A program made the translations under genes and the position numbers. Under the pieces are notes generated by a model. The model saw only the letters and a program-made list of their open reading frames with translations, had not been told where the DNA came from and made no database searches. Below are positions 1 to 6,275 of a stretch of DNA of 13,316 nt, in pieces (within the stretch, counting starts at the first letter, position 1; each line of letters starts with the position of its first letter). This stretch comes from an uncultured Pseudomonadota bacterium. Lineage in GTDB: Bacteria; Pseudomonadota; Gammaproteobacteria; Burkholderiales; Eutrophovitaceae. Location: positions 1 to 13,316 of the forward strand of contig CALJLA010000014.1 of the NCBI GenBank assembly GCA_937983055.1, read 5' to 3'.

Positions 1-88
1 CTGCCGTCAGCGCAGCCGGCCGCCGGATCCTTTCCAAGAGCGCGACACTCCGTCCCGGACCAGGCCGCCGGCGCGTGCGCGAAGACGG

Positions 89-826
89 TTACTTTGCCGC
101 CTTCGCAAGATGCTGCTGCAGCTGCTCCAGGCCGATTGCGCCCGGCACCCGGGTACCGTCGGCAAAGAACAGCGTCGGCGTTCCGCGGATGCGCTTTTCA
201 TGACCGAACGCCACGATCTCGTCTATCGGGTTCTCGCAGGTCGGCGCTGCCTTCGGCGCCACACCGCGGATCACATAATCGTCCCAGGCCTTGGAGGGAT
301 CGGCCGAGCACCAGATCGATTTCGCAAGCGGCACCGACTGCTCGGTTATCACCGGGTACATGAACATGTAAATGGTGACGTTCTCGACTTTCGGCAGCGT
401 ATCGCGGTCGAAACGCTTGCAGTAGCCGCAGTTGGGATCGGCGAAATAAGCCATCTTGCGCGATCCGTCGCCGATCACCTTCTTGAACGCATGCTTCAAC
501 GGCAGCGCATCGAACGGCATCGCGAGCCGCTTCATTTCTTCCGCTTCGAGATCGCGCTTTCGCGCGGCGGTCACGCTGCTCATCGAAGCCACATCGATCA
601 GGTTGCCGTCGATCAGGTAGGTGAGCTTGGGGTCGGCGTAGTAGATCTCGCCATCGATCACCAGCTCGTAGAGATCGATTCCCTTGACCTTGGTCACGCT
701 CTGGACTTTGGCCTGTGGAAACTTGGATTCGACGGCCGTCCGCAGCGCGGACTCGTTGGCGCAGGCCATGGTGGCAAACATCGCGCATCCAGCCAGCGCA
801 AGCATCAGGGCACGGTTGAGCAGCAT
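89..826 (-). CDS. dsbC: Periplasmic thiol:disulfide isomerase DsbC
   Basis: DsbC reshuffles wrong disulfide bonds in the periplasm; in characterised bacteria DsbD keeps it reduced. Numbering from the upstream ATG at 832, an N-terminal DsbC dimerisation domain spans about residues 27-90, a linker helix about 90-115, and a thioredoxin-fold domain follows. The active site is CGYC at 135-138 (ADPNCGYCKRF) and the cis-proline loop is GTPTL with Pro219. C175 and C199 sit where E. coli DsbC has its structural disulfide. I start at the ATG at 826, not 832, because AGAAGG lies 6 nt before the former and abuts the latter. Either start gives an N-terminal export signal. Cleavage after ACA (before Asn26) is expected, but LAGC at 13-16 is also a lipobox match. 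Length, about 245 aa, is normal. It lies 37 nt after the UbiH-type gene and is probably co-transcribed. Family assignment is firm; the export type is inferred. Confidence 0.93.
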   Translation of the reverse strand: MLLNRALMLALAGCAMFATMACANESALRTAVESKFPQAKVQSVTKVKGIDLYELVIDGEIYYADPKLTYLIDGNLIDVASMSSVTAARKRDLEAEEMKRLAMPFDALPLKHAFKKVIGDGSRKMAYFADPNCGYCKRFDRDTLPKVENVTIYMFMYPVITEQSVPLAKSIWCSADPSKAWDDYVIRGVAPKAAPTCENPIDEIVAFGHEKRIRGTPTLFFADGTRVPGAIGLEQLQQHLAKAAK

Positions 827-863
827 GATCATCCTTCTGGTTGCAGTGTTCAGTTAGGACCGC

Positions 864-2027
864 CTAGCCGGCCGCGCGTTTCACCAGCGCATGCTTCAGC
901 GGCGGCAATCGATCGGTGATGCGCAGGCCGGCGTTTCTCAGCCAGGACATACCGGGCAGCCCGGAGGCAAACAGCGAGTGCAGGCCGTCGGTAACCCACG
1001 TCATCGAGGCGATCTCCTCGGCACGCGCCCGACGGTACCGCGCCAGCAGTGCGCGGCAGCCGGGATCTTCGCCGGGGCCGCGCCCGGCCAGCACCTCCGC
1101 CAAGGCCTGCGCGTCGGCAAGTCCGAGATTAAGGCCCTGCCCCGCCAGCGGGTGCACATTATGTGCAGCGTCTCCGACCAGGGCAACGCGCGCGCCGACG
1201 ATGCTCTCGGCACGCAGGCGCCGCAGTGGAAACGCGCGCGCCGGCCCGAGTGCGCTCAGCACGCCAAGGGCCGAACCGCTTTTCCGCGTCACCGTCTCCG
1301 CCAGCTCCGCCGCTGTCATCGCCAGCAAGGCCCGCGCATGCGGTTCCGGGGCCGACCACACCATCGAAACATGCTGGTCCGGCAGCGGCAGCAGCGCCAG
1401 CACGCCATCCTCGCAAAACCACTGGCAGGCGGTGTCGCGATGCGCTTCTGCCGCCCTGAAGTTCGCCACCACGCCGAGTTGCCCGTATTCCTTGGCATGC
1501 ACTTCGATCCCGGCAAGCGCACGCAGCCGCGAATCGGCGCCGTCTGCGGCGACCACCAGCGCCGACTCGATGGTGGTGCCATCGTCGAGCGTTACGGCCA
1601 CCGCCTGCGCGCTCCACTCGGCGCCGACGCAGCTGCGCCCTGCCAGGCGCTGCACCATCGGCGCCTCGGCGAGACAGGCCTGCAGCGCCGACTGCAGGCT
1701 GGAGTCCTCCACGATGGCGGCAAGCCTGGGCATCCCTGACCGATACGCATCGAAAGCCAGAACGGATTCGCCGTCGTCGCCATGCACAATCATGCGCTGA
1801 ACGTCCGCCACTCGCGACGGACTCAAACGGGGCCAGACGCCGCAGCGCGCCAGAAAATCGATGCTGCCCGGCCGCAGCGCGAAGACGCGAAGATCGAACG
1901 GCTGCGAGGATTGCGTCGGCCGGGTGGCGCCGTCGATCAGCGCAACCTGAAGACCGATCCCGGACAGCGCGAGCGCCAGTGTGCCGCCCACCAGCCCGCC
2001 ACCGACAATACAGACATCAGAATCCAT
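864..2027 (-). CDS. UbiH/UbiF/COQ6-family FAD-dependent hydroxylase (ubiquinone biosynthesis)
   Basis: This is a flavoprotein monooxygenase of the family that hydroxylates the ubiquinone ring (UbiH, UbiF, UbiI, UbiM, COQ6). At 387 aa it has the usual family length. The N-terminal FAD-binding Rossmann motif is IVGGGLVGGTLA, with GxGxxG at about 9-14. The second motif is AADGADSRLR (161-170). The FAD-ribityl motif is GDAAHNVHPLAGQGLNLG (285-302), a strong signature of this family. Which ring carbon it hydroxylates cannot be decided from sequence, so no symbol is given; genes in this position next to dsbC are usually labelled only UbiH/UbiF family. It diverges from the tRNA block, precedes dsbC, and shows no clear Shine-Dalgarno before the ATG at 2027. 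A promoter candidate ends just upstream (2034-2062), so the message may be leaderless. Confidence 0.9.
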   Translation of the reverse strand: MDSDVCIVGGGLVGGTLALALSGIGLQVALIDGATRPTQSSQPFDLRVFALRPGSIDFLARCGVWPRLSPSRVADVQRMIVHGDDGESVLAFDAYRSGMPRLAAIVEDSSLQSALQACLAEAPMVQRLAGRSCVGAEWSAQAVAVTLDDGTTIESALVVAADGADSRLRALAGIEVHAKEYGQLGVVANFRAAEAHRDTACQWFCEDGVLALLPLPDQHVSMVWSAPEPHARALLAMTAAELAETVTRKSGSALGVLSALGPARAFPLRRLRAESIVGARVALVGDAAHNVHPLAGQGLNLGLADAQALAEVLAGRGPGEDPGCRALLARYRRARAEEIASMTWVTDGLHSLFASGLPGMSWLRNAGLRITDRLPPLKHALVKRAAG

Positions 2028-2033
2028 CCAGGC

Positions 2034-2062
2034 AGTCTACACACTGGCGAAGCTGCTGTTTA
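2034..2062 (-). promoter_or_regulatory. Candidate sigma-70-type promoter for the UbiH-type gene and dsbC
   Basis: On the minus strand, TAAACA (2057-2062, 4/6 to TTGACA) and TAGACT (2034-2039, 4/6 to TATAAT) are separated by exactly 17 bp. The expected transcription start falls at about 2027, the first base of the ATG. That would make the transcript leaderless, which fits the missing Shine-Dalgarno. The match is moderate and untested. Confidence 0.4.
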
Positions 2063-2077
2063 AACGAGGCTTTTGCC

Positions 2078-2106
2078 TTGACACTGAGGAACTCGAACAT
2101 TAACCT
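2078..2106 (+). promoter_or_regulatory. Candidate promoter for the CAU tRNA
   Basis: A perfect -35 TTGACA (2078-2083) is followed after 17 bp by TAACCT (2101-2106), which keeps the key T, A and final T of the -10 consensus. The expected start is near 2113, about 20 nt before the mature tRNA. The segment after the -10 (TGCCGGT) is GC-rich, as is usual for stringently controlled stable-RNA promoters. No terminator is visible after the tRNA, so this promoter may also feed the small ORF and miaB operon. That last point is inference. Confidence 0.6.
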
Positions 2107-2132
2107 TGCCGGTCCTGTCGAAACCGGCACGT

Positions 2133-2208
2133 GGCGAATTAGCTCAGCGGTTAGAGCAGCGGAATCATAATCCGTTGGTCCGGGGTTCAAATCCCTGATT
2201 CGCCACCA
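2133..2208 (+). tRNA. tRNA with CAU anticodon, probably tRNA-Ile2 (lysidine type); elongator tRNA-Met is the alternative
   Basis: A complete cloverleaf can be drawn. The acceptor is GGCGAAT (2133-2139) with ATTCGCC (2198-2204), discriminator A2205 and encoded CCA (2206-2208). The D-stem is GCTC/GAGC (2142-2145/2154-2157). The anticodon stem is GCGGA/TCCGT (2159-2163/2171-2175) around ATCATAA with CAT at 2166-2168. The T-arm is CGGGG TTCAAAT CCCTG (2181-2197). Three features resemble E. coli tRNA-Ile2 rather than elongator Met: the 8-nt D-loop AGCGGTTA, the G27-U43 wobble at the base of the anticodon stem, and the variable loop TGGTC. If so, TilS converts C34 to lysidine and the tRNA reads AUA. 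Annotation pipelines often label such genes tRNA-Met. It is not an initiator, since that type lacks the C1-A72 match here. Confidence 0.95.
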
Positions 2209-2241
2209 AATTCCCTGTCGAGGCCGTTATTCGCACCGCCG

Positions 2242-2640
2242 ATGGCGTTTCCGACATTCGAGCATACGATCTCAATCGACCAGCGCCGCGCGCTCTTTCT
2301 TTCTTTGGCCTGTGCAGTCGTGCTGTTCCTGTTCTTCTCGGGGGCGGCGCAGGCGCTGCGCGAGTTCCCGGCCAATACGCAGCGCGGCGTGCTTGAGTCG
2401 CACCAGTATCCGTACTACAAGATCGGCAATACCACTTACCGGATCGCGGCAGGCGGCAAGATCTTCGATGAGCACAATCGCATCGTGATGCCGGTGTCGC
2501 TGAGGGCGCAAAAGGCGGAAGTGATGTTCCGGGTGGACATGAATGGCGATCTGTCGATGCTGTGGCTGCTGACCGCCGCGGAGGCGAAGCGCTTCCCGCG
2601 GCCTGCCGCACCCAAACCCGCGCCGCCCGGCAAGCCATGA
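2242..2640 (+). CDS. Uncharacterised small exported or membrane-anchored protein, coupled to miaB
   Basis: I do not recognise this 132-aa protein. A basic N-terminal part (about 1-17, with DQRR) leads into a hydrophobic helix at about 18-37 ending SGAAQA, which could be a signal-peptidase site after Ala38 or a signal anchor. A compact polar domain (about 40-115) follows, containing YPYYKIGNTTYRI and FRVDMNGDLSMLWLL. The tail is proline-rich (RPAAPKPAPPGKP). The only cysteine, C24, lies in the hydrophobic segment. Its stop shares ATGA with the miaB start, so translation is probably coupled and the ORF is likely real. It begins 33 nt after the tRNA without a clear Shine-Dalgarno, so the exact start is uncertain. 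Base composition matches its neighbours. The function is unknown; the domain should face the periplasm. Confidence 0.72.
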   Translation: MAFPTFEHTISIDQRRALFLSLACAVVLFLFFSGAAQALREFPANTQRGVLESHQYPYYKIGNTTYRIAAGGKIFDEHNRIVMPVSLRAQKAEVMFRVDMNGDLSMLWLLTAAEAKRFPRPAAPKPAPPGKP

Positions 2641-3971
2641 AGAAGGTCTTCGTGCGCACCTTCGGGTGCCAGATGAACGAGTACGATTCGGACAAGATGG
2701 TCGACGTGCTCGAAGTCGCCGACGGCTACACCCGCACCGACAATCCGGAAGAGGCGGACGTCATCCTGTTCAACACCTGTTCCGTGCGCGAAAAAGCGCA
2801 GGAAAAGGTGTTCAGCGACCTTGGCCGCGTACGCCACCTCAAGCAGGCGAACCCGCAGCTGATCATCGGCGTCGGCGGCTGTGTCGCCAGCCAGGAAGGC
2901 GAAGCCATCGTCGCGCGCGCGCCGTATGTCGACCTAGTGTTCGGCCCGCAGACCCTGCATCGCCTGCCTCAGCTCATCCGCAGCCGGCGCGACAGCGGGC
3001 GCTCGCAGGTCGACATCTCCTTCCCCGAGATCGAGAAGTTCGACCATCTGCCGATGGCGCGCGTCGAAGGCTGCACTGCCTTCGTGTCGATCATGGAAGG
3101 TTGCAGCAAGTACTGCAGCTTCTGCGTGGTGCCCTACACCCGCGGCGAAGAAGTATCGCGGCCGTTCGAGGACGTGCTGACCGAGGTCGCCGGGCTGGCG
3201 GATCAGGGCGTGCGCGAAGTGACCCTGCTCGGGCAGAACGTCAACGCCTACCGGGGCGCCATGGGTGACGGCGAGACCGCCGATTTCGCGCTGCTGCTGG
3301 AATACGTGGCCGAGATACCGGGCATCGAGCGCATCCGCTACACGACCTCGCACCCGAAGGAGTTCACCCAGCGGCTCATCGATGCCTACGCGCGCCTGCC
3401 GAAGCTGGTGGGCCATGTACACCTGCCGGTGCAGTCGGGCGCGGACCGGGTGCTTGCGGCGATGAAGCGCGGCTACACCGCGCTCGAATACAAATCGATC
3501 ATCCGTCGGCTGCGCGCGGCGCGGCCGGGCATCAGCATCGCGTCCGACTTCATCGTCGGCTTCCCGGGCGAATCCGAGGCCGATTTCGGGCAGACCCTGA
3601 AACTGGTGGAAGACGTGGGTTTCGACGGCAGCTTCAGTTTCATGTACAGCCCGCGGCCGGGCACGCCCGCAGCGGCGCTCGCCGACCAGGTGCCGCAGGC
3701 GACCAAGCAGCAGAGGCTGGCCAGGCTTCAGGCGCAGCTGGAGGCACATGCGCGGGCCATCAGCGCCGGCATGGTTGGCAGCGTGCAGACGGTGCTGGTG
3801 GAAGGCCCCTCCCGGCGCGACACGTCGGAGCTGTCGGGACGCACCGAGAACAACCGCGTGGTGAATTTTCCCGGTTCACCGGGCATGATCGGCCGCATGG
3901 TCGACGTGCGCATTACCGAGGCGCTGCCGCATTCGCTGCGGGCGGAAGCGCTGGTCAAAGAAGCTGCTTGA
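2637..3971 (+). CDS. miaB: tRNA-2-methylthio-N6-dimethylallyladenosine synthase MiaB
   Basis: MiaB is a cytoplasmic radical-SAM methylthiotransferase that converts i6A37 to ms2i6A37 in tRNAs reading UNN codons. The protein is 444 aa. The N-terminal MTTase domain carries the cysteines for the auxiliary 4Fe-4S cluster: C11 (TFGCQMN), C48 (NTCSVR) and C82 (VGGCVAS). The radical-SAM cluster motif is CSKYCSFC, with C156, C160 and C163. HLPVQSGADRVL (262-273) and the C-terminal TRAM domain (about 379-442) complete the family architecture. The ATG at 2637 is chosen because it overlaps the preceding stop as ATGA and gives the canonical N-terminus MKKVFVRTFGCQMN; an in-frame ATG at 2562 would add 25 unrelated residues. 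It opens the conserved miaB-ybeZ-ybeY-corC-lnt order. All six cluster cysteines are present, so it should be active. The adjacent CAU tRNA is not an expected substrate. Confidence 0.97.
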   Translation: MKKVFVRTFGCQMNEYDSDKMVDVLEVADGYTRTDNPEEADVILFNTCSVREKAQEKVFSDLGRVRHLKQANPQLIIGVGGCVASQEGEAIVARAPYVDLVFGPQTLHRLPQLIRSRRDSGRSQVDISFPEIEKFDHLPMARVEGCTAFVSIMEGCSKYCSFCVVPYTRGEEVSRPFEDVLTEVAGLADQGVREVTLLGQNVNAYRGAMGDGETADFALLLEYVAEIPGIERIRYTTSHPKEFTQRLIDAYARLPKLVGHVHLPVQSGADRVLAAMKRGYTALEYKSIIRRLRAARPGISIASDFIVGFPGESEADFGQTLKLVEDVGFDGSFSFMYSPRPGTPAAALADQVPQATKQQRLARLQAQLEAHARAISAGMVGSVQTVLVEGPSRRDTSELSGRTENNRVVNFPGSPGMIGRMVDVRITEALPHSLRAEALVKEAA

Positions 3972-4924
3972 ATCCGGTCGAGCTTAACTTCACGCCCGTC
4001 GACAACGTTCGCCTCGCCAACCTGTGCGGCGCGCTCGACGAGAACCTCAGGCAGATCGAAAGCGCGCTGGACGTCGCAATCGCCCGCCGCGGCGAGAACT
4101 TCACGGTCAGCGGCGGCCCCGAGCAAACGCGGCTGGCGGCTCAGGCGCTGAAGCGCTTTTACGAGCTTGCCGAGAAGAACCTTGAAGTCGAGGACATCCA
4201 GCTCGGCCTGATCGAGGTTTCGCGCGGCACCAATGTTTCCGTGCCCTCGCCCGACGCGCCGGTGCTGCACACCCGGCGGCGCGATTTGCACGGCCGCACC
4301 CCGCGCCAGGTGCAGTACCTCAGGCAGATCCAGGAGTTCGATATCACCTTCGGCATCGGTCCTGCCGGCACCGGCAAGACCTATCTTGCCGTCGCCTGCG
4401 CGGTAGACGCCTTCGAGCGCGACGCAGTCAAGCGCATCGTGCTGGTGCGCCCCGCGGTGGAGGCGGGCGAGCGGCTGGGTTTCCTGCCCGGTGACCTCGC
4501 CCAGAAGGTCGATCCCTACCTGCGGCCGCTGTACGACGCGCTGTACGACCTGATGGGCTTCGAGAAAGTCGCCAAGCTGTTCGAGCGCGCCACTATCGAG
4601 ATCGCGCCGCTCGCATACATGCGCGGGCGCACGCTCAATCATTCATTCATCATCCTCGACGAGGCGCAGAACACTACCCCCGAGCAGATGAAGATGTTCC
4701 TGACCCGCATCGGGTTCGGCAGCCGCGCGGTCGTCACCGGAGACGTGACCCAGATCGACCTGCCCAAGCACCAGAAAAGCGGGCTGATCGAGGCGCGCAC
4801 CATCCTCGCCAACGTGCGCGGCATCGCCATTACGGAGTTTCTGGCGGAAGACGTCGTGCGCCACCCCCTGGTCCAGCGCATCGTCCACGCGTATGAGCAG
4901 TACCACCAGCGCAACCCCGGCTGA
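3968..4924 (+). CDS. ybeZ: PhoH-family ATPase (PhoH-like protein, YbeZ)
   Basis: This cytoplasmic P-loop ATPase of the PhoH family is linked with YbeY to RNA metabolism and ribosome maturation; its exact activity is less settled. The protein is 318 aa. An N-terminal region with KH-like character (about 1-100) precedes the ATPase core. Walker A is GPAGTGKT (131-138), Walker B is IILDEAQN (228-235), and VVTGDVTQIDLP (255-266) follows as a sensor-like segment, all typical of PhoH. The start is the TTG at 3968, which overlaps the miaB stop as TTGA. It gives the family-like N-terminus LNFTPVDNVRLANLCG, and no better in-frame start lies nearby. AAGAAG just upstream may serve as a weak ribosome-binding site. 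Translation is probably coupled to miaB. Some pipelines call this gene phoH. Confidence in the family is very high. Confidence 0.95.
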   Translation: MNPVELNFTPVDNVRLANLCGALDENLRQIESALDVAIARRGENFTVSGGPEQTRLAAQALKRFYELAEKNLEVEDIQLGLIEVSRGTNVSVPSPDAPVLHTRRRDLHGRTPRQVQYLRQIQEFDITFGIGPAGTGKTYLAVACAVDAFERDAVKRIVLVRPAVEAGERLGFLPGDLAQKVDPYLRPLYDALYDLMGFEKVAKLFERATIEIAPLAYMRGRTLNHSFIILDEAQNTTPEQMKMFLTRIGFGSRAVVTGDVTQIDLPKHQKSGLIEARTILANVRGIAITEFLAEDVVRHPLVQRIVHAYEQYHQRNPG

Positions 4925-5417
4925 GCCGGCCGGCCGGGCGCGACGCGCCCGTCTGCGCCTGGACGTGCAATACGCAGCGCCGGCGACAGGCGTGCCGCCG
5001 GTGCAGAGCTTCCGTCGATGGGCGCGCGCCGCGCTGCTGTGCGACGCGCAGGTGACCCTGCGCCTGGTCGGCGAGCGCGAAGGACGAACGCTCAACCGCG
5101 ATTTCCGCGGCCGCGACTACGCCACCAACGTGCTGACCTTCGCCTATGCTGACAGCGTGCCGCTGTGCGGGGACATTGCCCTGTGCCTGCCGGTTGTCGC
5201 GCGCGAGGCACGCCGGCAGGGCAAGACGCTGGAGGCGCATCTTGCGCACCTGACGGTGCACGGAATGCTCCATCTGCAGGGTTTCGACCACGAAACCGGC
5301 GCCGATGCCGAGCTGATGGAAGGCCTTGAAACAGAAATTGTCGCCAAGCTGGGGTATGCTGATCCCTACGGCGCTGTACCGACCAAGGGGGCCAGACGGC
5401 GGGCGGCGGCCGGTTGA
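4893..5417 (+). CDS. ybeY: Endoribonuclease / rRNA maturation factor YbeY
   Basis: YbeY is a zinc-dependent protein needed for 16S rRNA 3'-end processing and 70S quality control. The hallmark HGMLHLQGFDH occurs at 123-133, giving zinc ligands H123, H127 and H133. The upstream conserved block LNRDFRGRDYATNVLTF is at 67-83. At 174 aa it is slightly longer than E. coli YbeY (about 155), with extra arginine-rich residues at both ends. The ATG at 4893 lies inside phoH, giving a 32-nt overlap with no visible Shine-Dalgarno. An in-frame GTG at 4965 would remove 24 residues but also lacks one and would cut close to the first beta-strand (LRLDVQYA), so the longer form is preferred. Placement between phoH and corC is the conserved proteobacterial order. 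Confidence 0.95.
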   Translation: MSSTTSATPAEPAGRARRARLRLDVQYAAPATGVPPVQSFRRWARAALLCDAQVTLRLVGEREGRTLNRDFRGRDYATNVLTFAYADSVPLCGDIALCLPVVAREARRQGKTLEAHLAHLTVHGMLHLQGFDHETGADAELMEGLETEIVAKLGYADPYGAVPTKGARRRAAAG

Positions 5418-5426
5418 ACCGAACAA

Positions 5427-6275
5427 ATGGAAGAACCCAACACTAAGCCTTCATGGCTGGAGCGGCTCGGTGCGCTGATCATGCGCGAGCCCGAGGACCG
5501 CGAGCAGCTGATCGAGCTGCTGCACAACTCCTTCGAACGCAACCTGATGGACGCCGACGCGCTGGCGATGATCGAGGGCGTGCTGCAGGTTTCGGAAATG
5601 CAGGCGCGCGACATCATGGTGCCGCGCGCGCAGATGGACGTGATCGACGTCAACGAGCCGATGGAGAAGATCATCGCGCAGGCGATCGAAACCGCGCATT
5701 CGCGTTTTCCCGTCATCGGCGAGAACAAGGACGACGTCATCGGCATCCTCCTCGCCAAGGACCTGCTGCGCTACTACCAGGACAAGGACGAGTTCGACCT
5801 GCGCGAGATGCTTCGCCCGGCGGTGTTCATCCCCGAATCGAAGCGCCTGAATGTGTTGCTGAAGGATTTTCGCAGCAACAGGAATCACATCGCGATCGTG
5901 GTCGACGAGTACGGCGGCGTCGCCGGCCTGATCACCATCGAAGACGTGCTCGAGCAGATCGTCGGCGACATCGAGGACGAGTACGACTTCGACGAGACCG
6001 AGGCGAACATCGTGCGCGACCGCAACGGCCAGTACCGGGTCAAGGCGCAGACAGAGATCGGAGACTTCAACGCCACGTTCGGCACCGATTTCAGCGACGA
6101 GGACTTCGACACCATCGGCGGGCTGGTGCTGGCGCATCTCGGCCGCCTGCCGAAGCGCGGCGAGCAGTTCCGCATCGGCGATCTCGGCATCAAGGTGCTG
6201 CGCTCCGACAGCCGCCGCCTGCACTCGCTGCTGATCGAGCGCGTGCGGGCCGAAAGTGAGGAAGGTGCCGCGTAG
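5427..6275 (+). CDS. corC: CorC/HlyC-family CBS-domain protein (magnesium and cobalt efflux protein CorC, YbeX)
   Basis: This 282-aa soluble protein has two CBS domains (about 64-115 and 129-183) and a C-terminal CorC_HlyC domain (about 197-275, with DTIGGLVLAHLGRLPKRGE). It has no DUF21 membrane segment, so it is the short CorC/YbeX type, not a full CNNM/CorB-like transporter. MVPRAQM at 64-70 and VVDEYGGVAGLITIEDV at 158-174 are typical of the family. The family is associated with Mg2+/Co2+ efflux and, through YbeX, with ribosome metabolism; which role applies here is not shown by sequence. The ATG at 5427 is 9 nt after the ybeY stop, and its 3' end overlaps the presumed lnt start by 20 nt. 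Confidence 0.94.
   Translation: MEEPNTKPSWLERLGALIMREPEDREQLIELLHNSFERNLMDADALAMIEGVLQVSEMQARDIMVPRAQMDVIDVNEPMEKIIAQAIETAHSRFPVIGENKDDVIGILLAKDLLRYYQDKDEFDLREMLRPAVFIPESKRLNVLLKDFRSNRNHIAIVVDEYGGVAGLITIEDVLEQIVGDIEDEYDFDETEANIVRDRNGQYRVKAQTEIGDFNATFGTDFSDEDFDTIGGLVLAHLGRLPKRGEQFRIGDLGIKVLRSDSRRLHSLLIERVRAESEEGAA

Noticed and set aside
1..88. Start of another minus-strand gene downstream of dsbC
   Set aside because: A ribosome-binding-site-like GGAAAGGA and a GTG occur on the minus strand, but the GTG frame stops within about 14 codons; no gene can be supported before the window edge.
2133..2208. tRNA 3' end as an attachment site for an integrated element
   Set aside because: No second copy of the tRNA 3' end, no integrase and no foreign cargo is seen in the window; the following genes are core genome.
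2637..3971. MiaB as the modifying enzyme for the adjacent CAU tRNA
   Set aside because: MiaB acts on i6A37 next to A36 in tRNAs reading UNN codons; a CAU anticodon has U36, so it is not an expected substrate. Adjacency is more likely incidental.
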